Below, one piece after another: positions 27,517 through 36,775 of a DNA stretch of 64,000 nt. The translations under genes and the position numbers were made by a program. Within the stretch, counting starts at the first letter, position 1. Every line of letters starts with the position of its first letter. The notes beneath the pieces are model-generated. The model was not told where the DNA came from and searched no databases. It worked only from the letters and a program-made list of their open reading frames with translations. The stretch is from Wujia chipingensis (GTDB lineage: Bacteria > Bacillota > Clostridia > Lachnospirales > Lachnospiraceae), in the NCBI RefSeq assembly GCF_014337155.1, contig NZ_CP060632.1, positions 999,001 through 1,063,000 of the forward strand, read 5' to 3'.

Positions 27517-28086
27517 ATGGAATTAGATCAGATACGAAAACAGATCAACGCGGTGGATGATGCGATGCATCGCTATTTTACGGATCGCCTGCGCTGCTCG
27601 GAAGATGTGGCAGAAGCGAAGCTTCAAACGCAGGACAGCGTATACAAACCAGAGCGCGAAAAGCAGGTGTACGCACGTTTCCCCGGTGATGCAGATGAGG
27701 AAAAACTGTACCGTCTGTATGTGCGGAAGGTTATGCAATTATCGCGGTATCATCAGTATGGAATCTTCCTTGGAAAAGGAAATGTGGATACGGAATTTGA
27801 GACGCAGTATAGATCAGTTCAGACAGCGATAAACGAAAGAGACACCACAGATGCATCTGTGAAGATCGAGCTGACACCCGATCCACAGGCGGAACAGGGG
27901 ATGTCTATACAGGATATGCTTTCCGTACTTGGCGACTTCGGAACCGAAGTGACTGCATTGCAGTACGAAGGCAGTAAAGTAAGTGTAACCGTGCGTGTTT
28001 CCGGTACGGATGCACTCGAATCACAACGAAGGTTATTCTACATGTTATACAAGGAAAGTGTGACGTATAAGATGTATGTAGTATAA
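27517..28086 (+). CDS. Chorismate mutase (AroQ-type) domain protein
   Basis: 189 residues. Residues 1-85 are an AroQ helical chorismate mutase: LDQIRKQINAVDDAMHRYF begins the long first helix, and YKPEREKQVYAR follows with the Arg/Lys residues that bind the substrate. The C-terminal 95 residues (from about SVKIELTPDP) look like an alternating alpha/beta domain that might be regulatory, ACT-like in pattern, but I cannot name it. The frame extends upstream to 27445; ATG 27517 is chosen because the homologous part begins there, although GGAAGGA is rather far (14 bases). It sits 18 bases before pyrC. Confidence 0.82.
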   Translation: MELDQIRKQINAVDDAMHRYFTDRLRCSEDVAEAKLQTQDSVYKPEREKQVYARFPGDADEEKLYRLYVRKVMQLSRYHQYGIFLGKGNVDTEFETQYRSVQTAINERDTTDASVKIELTPDPQAEQGMSIQDMLSVLGDFGTEVTALQYEGSKVSVTVRVSGTDALESQRRLFYMLYKESVTYKMYVV

Positions 28087-28104
28087 ATACACAGGAGGAT
28101 TATT

Positions 28105-29424
28105 ATGCTCATAGTTGATGGTCACGTCGTCGATCCTGCAACCGGGTTGCACGAGATCGCAGACGTATTGATTGAACAGGATTGTATAAAGAAGATTTAC
28201 GTGCGAAGCCGCGGCGAGCAGGCAGATTACAACGAAGCCCAGGAAAATGGACATCTTGTGATCGATGCAAAGGGTAAATATGTAATGCCGGGCTTTATTG
28301 ATCTGCATGTACATTTTCGTGATCCGGGACTGACATACAAGGAAGACATCATTACCGGTTCGCGTGCAGCAGCCGCGGGTGGTGTGACGACAGTCTGTGC
28401 GATGCCAAACACAAAACCGGTTGTCGATAACGTGGAAGTATTGCAGGATATTTTGCAACGTGCGGAGCATGCATATGTGCATGTGAAGCAGCTTTCCTCT
28501 ATTACGAAAGGGATGGAAGGAAAAGAACTTGTCGATATGGAAGCGATGTTAAAGGCAGGCGCTGTTGCATTTTCCGAAGATGGAAAAAGTGTTATGGATA
28601 TCCGTGTCTACCGCGAGGCGATGAAGAAGGCAGCCGAGCTTGGTGCAGTGATCATGGCGCACTGCGAGGACAAGGATCTCGTTGGAAAAGGCGTGTTAAA
28701 TGAGGGCGTTGCATCCGAGAAGTTCGGTGTGCCGGGTATTCCGAATTCCGTGGAGGATGTCATCACCGCGCGTGATATTTTTCTTGCGCATGAGACAGGG
28801 GCGAAGCTTCATATCTGCCATTGTTCCACAATTGGAACGGTCGAGCTTATGCGGATGGCGAAGCGGCTTGGCGCGCATGTCACAGCCGAAGTTTGTCCGC
28901 ATCATTTCACATTGACGGATGCAGATATCAAGGAAGCCAACAGCAACTACAAGATGAATCCGCCACTCCGGACAGAGAAGGATGTAAAGGCACTGGTGGA
29001 AGGACTGGTAGACGGAACGATGCCTGCAATCTCTACCGATCATGCACCACATTCCGCAGAAGAGAAGGCTCAGTTCTTTGATAAGGCACCATTTGGAATC
29101 GTCGGATTAGAGACGTCTGCCGCACTTACGTATACGGCACTTGTAGCACCTGGCCTTATGGATATCATGGATATGGCGACGAAGATGAGCTACAATCCTG
29201 CGAAGATCATCGGCATCGATGACAAGTACGGAAGACTGACACCGGGAGCGAAGGCGGACATCGTAATCTTCGATCCGGAAGAAACATGGGTCGTTGATCC
29301 GATTAAGTTTGAATCGAAGGGACACAATACCCCATATACCGGACAGACATTAGTTGGAAAAGTTCTGACGACCATCGTAGATGGTGAGCTTCGTTACAAT
29401 GGAGCAATTATAGAAGACCAATAG
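28105..29424 (+). CDS. pyrC: Dihydroorotase
   Basis: A class I dihydroorotase that cyclises carbamoyl aspartate in pyrimidine synthesis. 439 residues. Metal ligands are in DLHVHFRDPG, MAHCEDKD, HICHCST and STDHAPH. The C-terminal GRLTPGAKADIVIFDP is typical of the amidohydrolase family. AGGAGG precedes the ATG. Followed by a structured 82-base spacer and pyrF. Confidence 0.97.
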   Translation: MLIVDGHVVDPATGLHEIADVLIEQDCIKKIYVRSRGEQADYNEAQENGHLVIDAKGKYVMPGFIDLHVHFRDPGLTYKEDIITGSRAAAAGGVTTVCAMPNTKPVVDNVEVLQDILQRAEHAYVHVKQLSSITKGMEGKELVDMEAMLKAGAVAFSEDGKSVMDIRVYREAMKKAAELGAVIMAHCEDKDLVGKGVLNEGVASEKFGVPGIPNSVEDVITARDIFLAHETGAKLHICHCSTIGTVELMRMAKRLGAHVTAEVCPHHFTLTDADIKEANSNYKMNPPLRTEKDVKALVEGLVDGTMPAISTDHAPHSAEEKAQFFDKAPFGIVGLETSAALTYTALVAPGLMDIMDMATKMSYNPAKIIGIDDKYGRLTPGAKADIVIFDPEETWVVDPIKFESKGHNTPYTGQTLVGKVLTTIVDGELRYNGAIIEDQ

Positions 29425-29426
29425 GA

Positions 29427-29478
29427 GGCGGCCATGGAACGAAGTTCCATTCAGGATGACGCCGCCGATCTGCCGTGA
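29427..29478 (+). other. Structured spacer with a 14-codon open frame between pyrC and pyrF
   Basis: GGCGGC (29427-29432) pairs with GCCGCC (29461-29466), enclosing the perfect hairpin ATGGAAC-GAA-GTTCCAT (29434-29450). The hairpin begins with an ATG that opens a 14-codon frame (MERSSIQDDAADLP) ending at 29478. AGGAGG is next to the pyrC stop. This could be a leader peptide or only an RNA structure. Confidence 0.45.
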
Positions 29479-29506
29479 GGACACAAATTATTAGGAGGAC
29501 AAATAA

Positions 29507-30433
29507 ATGATTAACGAATTAGTAGCACAGATTGAGAAGAAGGACGCACCAATCGTAGTTGGATTAGACCCGATGCTTTCCTATGTACCGGAGTATATCC
29601 AGAAGAAAGCATTTTCTGAGTATGGAGAAACCTTAAAAGGTGCAGCCGAGGCAATCTGGGAATACAATAAAGGAATTATCGATGCAACTTACGATCTGAT
29701 TCCGGCGGTGAAACCGCAGATCGCAATGTATGAGCAGTTTGGAATCGAGGGACTCATTGCATTCCACAAGACCTGTGCATATGCAAAGGAGAAGGGACTT
29801 GTAATCATCGGCGACATCAAGCGTGGTGACATCGGATCTACATCAACGGCATATGCAGTCGGACATCTTGGCAAGGTGCAGGTAGGAAGCAAAGAATATG
29901 CTGGATTCGATGAGGATTTCGTGACAGTCAATCCATATCTTGGAACCGATGGTGTGAAGCCATTTGTGGATGTATGCAAGCAGTACAATAAGGGTATCTT
30001 CGTACTTGTGAAGACATCCAATCCATCTTCCGGCGAGTTCCAGGATCAGCTTATTAATGGCCGTCCATTGTACGAGCTTGTTGCAGAGAAAGTCGTTGAG
30101 TGGGGTGAAGCCTGCATGGGCGATACATATAGCAATGTCGGATGTGTGGTTGGTGCGACATATCCGGAGATGGGTAAGATACTCCGGAAGCTGATGCCGA
30201 AGACATACATCCTTGTACCGGGCTACGGTGCACAGGGCGGTAAGGCAGCAGATCTCGTACATTACTTCAATCCGGATGGACTTGGCGCGATCGTCAACTC
30301 TTCCCGTGGCATCATCGCTGCTTACAAGCAGGACAAATACGCATCTTTCGGTGAGACCGGATATGCAGATGCGAGCCGCCAGGCAGTCAAGGACATGATC
30401 GCCGACATTAACGGCGCCAGAGCAAACCGTTAA
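29507..30433 (+). CDS. pyrF: Orotidine 5'-phosphate decarboxylase (type 2)
   Basis: Converts OMP to UMP. At 308 residues it is the longer type 2 form. Catalytic Lys/Asp residues are in GDIKRGDIGSTSTAYA. VTVNPYLGTDGVKPFVD and VPGYGAQGGKA are the substrate loop and phosphate-binding segment. AGGAGG precedes the start. In the pyr operon between pyrC and pyrK. Confidence 0.97.
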   Translation: MINELVAQIEKKDAPIVVGLDPMLSYVPEYIQKKAFSEYGETLKGAAEAIWEYNKGIIDATYDLIPAVKPQIAMYEQFGIEGLIAFHKTCAYAKEKGLVIIGDIKRGDIGSTSTAYAVGHLGKVQVGSKEYAGFDEDFVTVNPYLGTDGVKPFVDVCKQYNKGIFVLVKTSNPSSGEFQDQLINGRPLYELVAEKVVEWGEACMGDTYSNVGCVVGATYPEMGKILRKLMPKTYILVPGYGAQGGKAADLVHYFNPDGLGAIVNSSRGIIAAYKQDKYASFGETGYADASRQAVKDMIADINGARANR

Positions 30434-30454
30434 GAGAATTAAGAGGAGTCGAAA

Positions 30455-31219
30455 ATGGGAAAGATAAAGATGGAGGCGAAGATCATCCGTCAGGACGAGA
30501 TCGCCACAGACATATATTCAATGGTGATACAGGCACCGGAGATTGCCAGCCAGGCAGTACCGGGACAGTTTATTGACTTGTATTCCGCAGACGGAAGCAA
30601 GCTGCTTCCACGTCCAATCAGTCTGTGTGAGATTGACCGTGCAGCAGGTACACTCCGGATCGTATATCGTATTGCAGGAAAGGGCACAAAGGAATTCTCG
30701 ATGCTCACCTCCGATCATACGATCACGATACTCGGACCACTTGGAAACGGATTTACGAAGAAGGATAAGAAGGCAATCCTGATCGGCGGCGGAATCGGTA
30801 TTCCACCGATGCTGCAGCTTGCGAAAGAGCTTACATGCGAGAAGTCAATCGTGCTTGGATTCCGTGATGAGGAATTCTTATCCGAGGAATTTGAACCATA
30901 CGGAACGGTATACAAATCCAGCGACAACGGCACGATCGGTGTCAAAGGAACGGTTATGGATGCAATTCGCGAGTACGGCATCGAGGGCACAGAGATTTAT
31001 GCCTGCGGACCAACACCGATGCTTCGTGCGATTCAGAGCTATGCACTGGAGCATGGCATCGAAGCACAGTTATCCTTGGAAGAGCGTATGGCATGCGGTG
31101 TGGGTGCCTGCCTTGCCTGCGTATGCAAGTCGAAGGAGATTGACGACCATTCACAGGTGAAGAATAAGCGTGTATGCAAGGATGGCCCTGTATTTTATGC
31201 TGAGGAGGTGGAGCTATAA
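30455..31219 (+). CDS. pyrK: Dihydroorotate dehydrogenase B, electron-transfer subunit
   Basis: The FAD and 2Fe-2S subunit that passes electrons from PyrD to NAD+. 254 residues. The FAD-binding RPISLCEI segment is near 50, the NAD-binding GGGIGIPPMLQLAK is near 110, and the iron-sulfur cysteines lie in ACGVGACLACVC with a later Cys in KRVCKDG. It overlaps pyrD by one base (TAATG). Confidence 0.96.
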   Translation: MGKIKMEAKIIRQDEIATDIYSMVIQAPEIASQAVPGQFIDLYSADGSKLLPRPISLCEIDRAAGTLRIVYRIAGKGTKEFSMLTSDHTITILGPLGNGFTKKDKKAILIGGGIGIPPMLQLAKELTCEKSIVLGFRDEEFLSEEFEPYGTVYKSSDNGTIGVKGTVMDAIREYGIEGTEIYACGPTPMLRAIQSYALEHGIEAQLSLEERMACGVGACLACVCKSKEIDDHSQVKNKRVCKDGPVFYAEEVEL

Positions 31220-32121
31220 TGAATACAAAGGTAAGTATTGCAGGAGTGGAGCTTAAGAATCCAATCACTGTTGCATCCGGTACATTTGGCTCCGGTATGG
31301 AATACGACGAGTTCGTAGATTTAAATCTCCTTGGAGCCGTAACGACAAAGGGCGTGGCAAATGTTCCGTGGCCGGGGAATCCGACACCGCGTGTGGCAGA
31401 AACTTATGGCGGCATGATGAATGCGATTGGATTGCAGAACCCGGGAATTGACACATTTGTGAAACGGGATATCCCATTCTTAAAGGAGAAGGATACGAAG
31501 ATCATCGTCAATGTGTGCGGCAAGAGCACAGAGGATTATCTGGATGTCGTAGAGCGGTTGGGCGATGAACCGGTTGACCTTCTGGAGATCAACGTATCGT
31601 GCCCGAACGTGAAAGAGGGTGGTATCGCATTTGGACAGGATCCAAAAGCCCTGTATGATATCACGAAGGCAATTAAGGCGAAGGCGAAGCAGCCAATCAT
31701 CATGAAGCTTTCTCCGAATGTCACAGATATTACGGAGATGGCGAAGGCAGCCGAGGCAGCCGGAAGTGATGCACTTTCCCTGATTAACACCTTGACCGGA
31801 ATGAAGATTGATATAAAGCGCCGTGCATTTGCAGTTGCAAACAAGACGGCTGGTGTATCCGGCCCGGCGATCCATCCGATTGCAGTGCGTATGGTATATC
31901 AGGTGGCAAATGCCGTGAAACTGCCAATCATCGGTATGGGAGGCGTGATGAATACAGAGGATGCATTGGAGATGATCATGGCTGGTGCAACCGCAGTTGC
32001 AGTTGGAACGGCGAATTTCCACAATCCATATGCAACCGTTGAGATTATAAAAGGAATTGAGGAATATATGCAGGCAAACGGGGTAGATGATATCAACACC
32101 CTGATTGGCTGTGTAAAATAA
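31219..32121 (+). CDS. pyrD: Dihydroorotate dehydrogenase B, catalytic subunit
   Basis: An FMN enzyme of class 1B, 300 residues. The catalytic cysteine is in EINVSCPNVKEGG, the hallmark of class 1 enzymes. TVASGTFGSGMEY near the N-terminus, SLINTLTGMKIDI and GMGGVMNTEDALEM are FMN and substrate loops. Paired with PyrK. The stop is directly followed by the next ATG. Confidence 0.97.
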   Translation: MNTKVSIAGVELKNPITVASGTFGSGMEYDEFVDLNLLGAVTTKGVANVPWPGNPTPRVAETYGGMMNAIGLQNPGIDTFVKRDIPFLKEKDTKIIVNVCGKSTEDYLDVVERLGDEPVDLLEINVSCPNVKEGGIAFGQDPKALYDITKAIKAKAKQPIIMKLSPNVTDITEMAKAAEAAGSDALSLINTLTGMKIDIKRRAFAVANKTAGVSGPAIHPIAVRMVYQVANAVKLPIIGMGGVMNTEDALEMIMAGATAVAVGTANFHNPYATVEIIKGIEEYMQANGVDDINTLIGCVK

Positions 32122-32451
32122 ATGATTATGGGTTTGTTCAAGAAACGAAGATATTATTTTACAGATTCATCGTTTGCGAGCGATACGATTATCGCTGACT
32201 GCATGGGTGGAATCGCGCTGATTATCGAAGTTGTCAGTGTGATTGTGTCCATCGCGACGGCGGGGCATGTGCCGGAGGTATTCGGGTTATTGTATATCAT
32301 CGCCATGCTGCTGTCGATCGTTGGAGAGATCTTTGCACGCATGGGTTTACAGTCCCAGAAGGGCGGCGTGCGTGGCAAGCGGATCTCCATCTGGCTGAAC
32401 ATCGTATCCTTTGTGGTTCCGGTCATAATCATTTTATTAGGCAGATTTTAA
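32122..32451 (+). CDS. Small membrane protein of unknown function (DUF6142-like)
   Basis: 109 residues with three hydrophobic helices (about 28-49, 54-73 and 88-108). The basic N-terminus MGLFKKRRYYFTDSS is typical of a small family of clostridial membrane proteins. ATG 32122 abuts the pyrD stop; ATG 32128 two codons later is equally possible. Translation is likely coupled to pyrD. No role in pyrimidine metabolism is known. Confidence 0.72.
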   Translation: MIMGLFKKRRYYFTDSSFASDTIIADCMGGIALIIEVVSVIVSIATAGHVPEVFGLLYIIAMLLSIVGEIFARMGLQSQKGGVRGKRISIWLNIVSFVVPVIIILLGRF

Positions 32452-32478
32452 AGTCTTTGGACGAGGTAGGAGGAAACT

Positions 32479-34575
32479 ATGAACGACGCGGATTTGCAGG
32501 AGCGTATGCAGCTTGCGATAGAACGAATCAGTGAAATAAAGGAAGAGGATCAGACAATCTGGGATACACTTGCGAAGATGGATGCAGGTGCGAAGAATCT
32601 CAAAACATATTTTGACAGTGTGGCAGAGTTTATTCTGTATGTGTATGACGTGTACGAGATTGTGTCACAGCCGGGTAAGATCGACCTTCCACTTTCGAAA
32701 TTACAGGAGATCAATCACAATTTATATGCAGACATTTTGCCGGAGCATTATGACGCAAGCTTTGCAAACCCGGATTATGCCGTGGAAAAACTTGGTGAAT
32801 ATGGCAAATATTTATGTATGTTATACGCGGAGATCCGTGCTATGATTGCGTACGCGTATGAAGATGAGATGCAGGCGATGATTTCCCTGATGGAGCTTTT
32901 CTTAGAGGTGTATGGAATCTTTACTGCATCCGAAGGAGAGAAGCTTCCAGACGAGAAGGAGATCAAGGAAGCTATCTATTACTATATGTATGATTATGCG
33001 GATGTGCTTGTTGCAAGAAGAATCCGGGAGACGGTTACATGCGTGAATCCTTTTGCGTATGATATCATCATGCAGAGTGACCTTATGACACCGGATTATC
33101 TGTATGCGTACGGCGAATATATCGGTGAAAATGAGCTTCGGATGGCGCAGTATCTGGCGAAGCTTCCGGAGGAGAAGATCGAAAGTCTGGCATGCACGTA
33201 TGTGCAGGGCTTTATCAAGGGCTTTGAGACGATGCGGATCGATATCAGCCCGAAGAAGTCTGTGAATATCCGCTATGCGATCGGACAGGAGCGCATGGTG
33301 AAAGCGGCAATCCAGATGTTTGAGAAAGAAGGTCTGGCATCAATACTGTTCCGGTATCCGGTCAGCCGTATGAACCGGAAGGCAACGATCCGTACCGGAT
33401 ATGCTGCGACACCGGCGAACAAGCAGTATGAGTATGACCATGCGGGCGATGATGCAGTGTTCTTCGACCGCGCGTTCATGGAGCGGAAGCTCGAAGTTAT
33501 GGAGCAGACCTATGAGCAGGAGAAAGAAGCTGCGCTTGTCTATGCAGGTCCGGCGGTCATTGAGGTGTTCGGCGAAGATCCGTTCAGCCCGCAGACGAAG
33601 CCGACAGTCTGGAAATTATCCGACAAGCAGCAGAAGATGTCTGTGGAATATGCGTCGAAGGCGGCGGAGATCACAAATCATTACATTCCACATGACCAGT
33701 ACAGCTTCACGATTATCGCATATCCAATCCCGGAGATTGGTGCGGATTTCGAGGAGATCTTCGATGCAGTTGTGGAAGTGAATACGCTCGATAATGAGAA
33801 ATACAAATCCATCCAGCAGACGATGATTGATTGTCTCGATGATGCAGAATATGTACAGGTGCTTGGCAAGGGTGGCAACCAGACGGACATGAAGGTGATG
33901 CTGCACAAGATCGACCGCAAGACACAGACGAACTTCGAGAATTGTCTGGCAGATGTGAATATCCCGCTTGGTGAAGTATTTACTTCCCCGGTACTCAACG
34001 GTACGAAGGGAACGCTGCATGTGAGCCAGGTGTATTTGAACGAACTTAAATACACAGACTTGAAGCTTACCTTCGAGGATGGAAAGGTTGCTGATTATAC
34101 CTGTAAGAACTTCGAGGATGAGGCAGAGAACAAGCGGCTTATCAAGGAGAATCTGCTATTCCACCATGAGACACTTCCAATCGGTGAATTCGCGATCGGT
34201 ACGAACACGACGGCATATGCGATGGCAAGAAAATATGAAATCTTATACAAGCTCCCGATTCTGATTGTAGAGAAGATGGGACCGCATTTTGCAGTCGGTG
34301 ATACATGTTACAGCTACAGCGAAGACAGTCGTCTGTACAACCCCGATGGTAGAGAGATCGTAGCGAAGGAAAATGAGTGCTCCGCACTGCGCAATTCAGA
34401 GGACAAGGAGGCGCGGGCAGGTGCATATTTTAACTGCCATACCGATATCACGATCCCATATGAGGAGATTGGAGGAATCTATGCCGTGAAGCCGGATGGC
34501 ACAAAGACGGCAATCATTGAGGATGGAAGGTTTGTGCTTCCGGGTACAGAAGCACTGAATGAAGCACTGAAGTAA
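32479..34575 (+). CDS. M29-type aminopeptidase-like protein with a long N-terminal extension
   Basis: 698 residues. The C-terminal third (about 480-665) resembles the catalytic region of M29 (aminopeptidase T) metallopeptidases: LGEVFTSPVLNGTKGTLHVS, then LPIGEFAIGTNTTAYA and VEKMGPHFAVGDTCYS supply Glu, His and Asp ligands in the family order. M29 enzymes are about 370-410 residues, so some 300 N-terminal residues, helical and soluble, are extra. No signal peptide. GGAGG precedes the start. A cytosolic peptidase is inferred; substrate unknown. Confidence 0.78.
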   Translation: MNDADLQERMQLAIERISEIKEEDQTIWDTLAKMDAGAKNLKTYFDSVAEFILYVYDVYEIVSQPGKIDLPLSKLQEINHNLYADILPEHYDASFANPDYAVEKLGEYGKYLCMLYAEIRAMIAYAYEDEMQAMISLMELFLEVYGIFTASEGEKLPDEKEIKEAIYYYMYDYADVLVARRIRETVTCVNPFAYDIIMQSDLMTPDYLYAYGEYIGENELRMAQYLAKLPEEKIESLACTYVQGFIKGFETMRIDISPKKSVNIRYAIGQERMVKAAIQMFEKEGLASILFRYPVSRMNRKATIRTGYAATPANKQYEYDHAGDDAVFFDRAFMERKLEVMEQTYEQEKEAALVYAGPAVIEVFGEDPFSPQTKPTVWKLSDKQQKMSVEYASKAAEITNHYIPHDQYSFTIIAYPIPEIGADFEEIFDAVVEVNTLDNEKYKSIQQTMIDCLDDAEYVQVLGKGGNQTDMKVMLHKIDRKTQTNFENCLADVNIPLGEVFTSPVLNGTKGTLHVSQVYLNELKYTDLKLTFEDGKVADYTCKNFEDEAENKRLIKENLLFHHETLPIGEFAIGTNTTAYAMARKYEILYKLPILIVEKMGPHFAVGDTCYSYSEDSRLYNPDGREIVAKENECSALRNSEDKEARAGAYFNCHTDITIPYEEIGGIYAVKPDGTKTAIIEDGRFVLPGTEALNEALK

Positions 34576-34611
34576 GCGTGCTAAGAGAAAGATTTCTGCG
34601 GAAGCCGGTTG

Positions 34612-34640
34612 TTGACTTCTGATAGAATATAAAAATTATA
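34612..34640 (+). promoter_or_regulatory. Candidate promoter of the formate/nitrite-type channel gene
   Basis: TTGACT (34612-34617) and, 17 bases on, ATTATA (34635-34640), within the gap after the peptidase gene. The -10 is only a partial match. Confidence 0.45.
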
Positions 34641-34668
34641 AAATGGAAGACACAGGAAGGAAGAAAAA

Positions 34669-35508
34669 ATGGGTACGAAAAAGATCGGTGATCTGATTAC
34701 AGATAACATGGGGGTATACGAAGGAAAAACAAAGCTTTCGTTCGGAAAGCTGGTATTGCTCGGTATGCTGGCAGGTGCTTTCATTGCGATTGGTGCATCG
34801 AGCAGCAGCGCGGCAGTTTACGGAATCAGCAATACAGGACTTGCGAAGTCATTAGCAGGTGCGATATTCCCGGTGGGATTGATGTTTGTTGTGCTGATTG
34901 GCGCAGAGCTTTTCACAGGTGACTGCCTGATGTCATTTGCTGTATTTGACAAGCGGATCAGGCTTCTCGATATGATTCGTGTATTGGTAGTTGTATTTAT
35001 CACGAATCTGATCGGTGCGTGTATCGTAGTTGTTCTGGTAAACCGTTGTGGACAGCTTGATTATGGGAATGGCGCACTTGCAGCAGCGACGATCAAGACG
35101 GCTTATAATAAGATGAATTTAAGTTTCATGAAGGCATTTACATCTGGAATCATGTGTAACATCCTTGTATGTCTGGCAGTGCTTCTGGCAGGTGTATGTC
35201 AGGATGCGATTGGAAAGATCTTCGCATGTTTCTTCCCAATTTGGGCGTTTGTTATTGCAGGCTATGAGCACTGCGTGGCAAATATGTATTACATTCCTGC
35301 CGGACTTCTTGCAAAGCACGGTGAGGCATACTACAATGCGGCAATCATGGCAGGCATGACACCGGATCAGCTTAATTCGATGACAGTTGGTAAGTTCTTC
35401 CTGAACAACCTCCTTCCGGTAACACTTGGAAATATCGTGGGTGGAGTCGTATTTGTAGCGTTACCACTGTACCTGATTTACAGAAATAAAAACAAGGCAG
35501 AAGCATAG
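34669..35508 (+). CDS. Formate/nitrite transporter family (FNT) channel
   Basis: 279 residues with about six transmembrane helices. Family marks are the second-helix GAFIAIGASSSSAA region, the GAELFTGDCL loop and IAGYEHCVANMYYIP, which carries the central pore histidine of FocA and NirC. The substrate could be formate, nitrite, hydrosulfide or acetate; a formate channel suits a fermentative anaerobe but the sequence alone does not decide. GGAAGG ribosome site. It is 25 bases before deoB. Confidence 0.9.
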   Translation: MGTKKIGDLITDNMGVYEGKTKLSFGKLVLLGMLAGAFIAIGASSSSAAVYGISNTGLAKSLAGAIFPVGLMFVVLIGAELFTGDCLMSFAVFDKRIRLLDMIRVLVVVFITNLIGACIVVVLVNRCGQLDYGNGALAAATIKTAYNKMNLSFMKAFTSGIMCNILVCLAVLLAGVCQDAIGKIFACFFPIWAFVIAGYEHCVANMYYIPAGLLAKHGEAYYNAAIMAGMTPDQLNSMTVGKFFLNNLLPVTLGNIVGGVVFVALPLYLIYRNKNKAEA

Positions 35509-35533
35509 AACTTTTGCAGAAAGGACGTGAAAT

Positions 35534-36724
35534 ATGGCAAAACGTGTAATATGGATCGTACTTGACAGTGCAGGAATCGGAGAGGAACCGGATGCAGATA
35601 AGTTCGGCGATGTTGGCTCCGATACATTTGGACATATTTTAGAGACATATCCAGATGCAAAATTTGACAATCTGACGAAGCTTGGACTTCGTGCGATTGA
35701 GAACACATCGTTTTACGATGCAGCAACAAAGCAGGATGTGATCGGCGTGTATGGAAAGGCACAGGAGTTATCCAACGGCAAGGATACGACAACCGGACAC
35801 TGGGAGATGATTGGGATTCATACAAAACATGCATTCCCGACGTATCCAAATGGATTCCCACAGGAGATTATCGATGCATTTATCGAGCAGACCGGTTGTG
35901 GAGCCATCTACGGAAACAAGGTCGCATCCGGCATTCCGATCATTGCAGAATATGGCGAGGAACACATGAAGACCGGATATCCGATCGTCTATACGTCGGC
36001 AGATTCGGTATTCCAGATCGCGGCGTCCGAGGAGAAGGTCGGACTTCCAAGATTGTATGAGATGTGTGAGATTGCAAGAAAGATTCTGGTTGGTGAACAT
36101 GGCGTCGGACGTGTGATTGCAAGACCATTTGTACGAAAAGGCGATGGGTTCGAGCGTACGAGCAACCGGCGTGACTATGCGTTAGAACCGTCGGAACACA
36201 ATGTGCTGGTGCATCTGGCAGATGCGGGCGTGCGGGTATGCGGAGTCGGTAAGATCAGTGATATCTTCCATGGCAGTGGCATCTGTGCGTCGGTGCATAC
36301 GACCGGAAATACCGATGGCATGCAGAAGACGCTTGACTATATGCAGACAGAACCGGCGGGACTGATCTTCACGAATCTGGTTGATTTTGATATGAAATAC
36401 GGACATCGAAGAGATACGCTTGGCTATAAGAATGCGCTCGAAGAATTCGATGCATGGCTGCCGAAACTGTATGCGCAGATGACGGACGAGGATATTTTGA
36501 TCGTGGATGCGGATCACGGCTGTGATCCAACCTTTAAGGGAACCGATCACACACGGGAATATATTCCGATTCTGATGTATGGAAAGGGATTGAAGCAGGG
36601 AACGGATCTTGGCACAAGACCGACTTTTGCGGATATTGGAAAGACCGTGGAGGAGTACCTGCTTGGAAGCTGTGTGGATGATGAAAAGGCAATTGGGAAG
36701 AGTTTCCTGCAGGATATTATGTAG
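35534..36724 (+). CDS. deoB: Phosphopentomutase
   Basis: Interconverts (deoxy)ribose 1- and 5-phosphates in nucleoside salvage. 396 residues. The alkaline-phosphatase-fold metal residues are in VLDSAGIG near the start and DADHGCDPT near 320; GKDTTTGHWEM contains the phosphorylated threonine. It precedes the nucleoside phosphorylase gene by 51 bases, giving a functional pair. Confidence 0.97.
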   Translation: MAKRVIWIVLDSAGIGEEPDADKFGDVGSDTFGHILETYPDAKFDNLTKLGLRAIENTSFYDAATKQDVIGVYGKAQELSNGKDTTTGHWEMIGIHTKHAFPTYPNGFPQEIIDAFIEQTGCGAIYGNKVASGIPIIAEYGEEHMKTGYPIVYTSADSVFQIAASEEKVGLPRLYEMCEIARKILVGEHGVGRVIARPFVRKGDGFERTSNRRDYALEPSEHNVLVHLADAGVRVCGVGKISDIFHGSGICASVHTTGNTDGMQKTLDYMQTEPAGLIFTNLVDFDMKYGHRRDTLGYKNALEEFDAWLPKLYAQMTDEDILIVDADHGCDPTFKGTDHTREYIPILMYGKGLKQGTDLGTRPTFADIGKTVEEYLLGSCVDDEKAIGKSFLQDIM

Positions 36725-36775
36725 CATGATATGACAATCGCTAGGATGTATTTACGACACAGGGGGTGACGTAAG

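Noticed and set aside
36725..36775. A separate promoter between deoB and the nucleoside phosphorylase
   Set aside because: Only a ribosome site is clear in the 51 bases; co-transcription is simpler.
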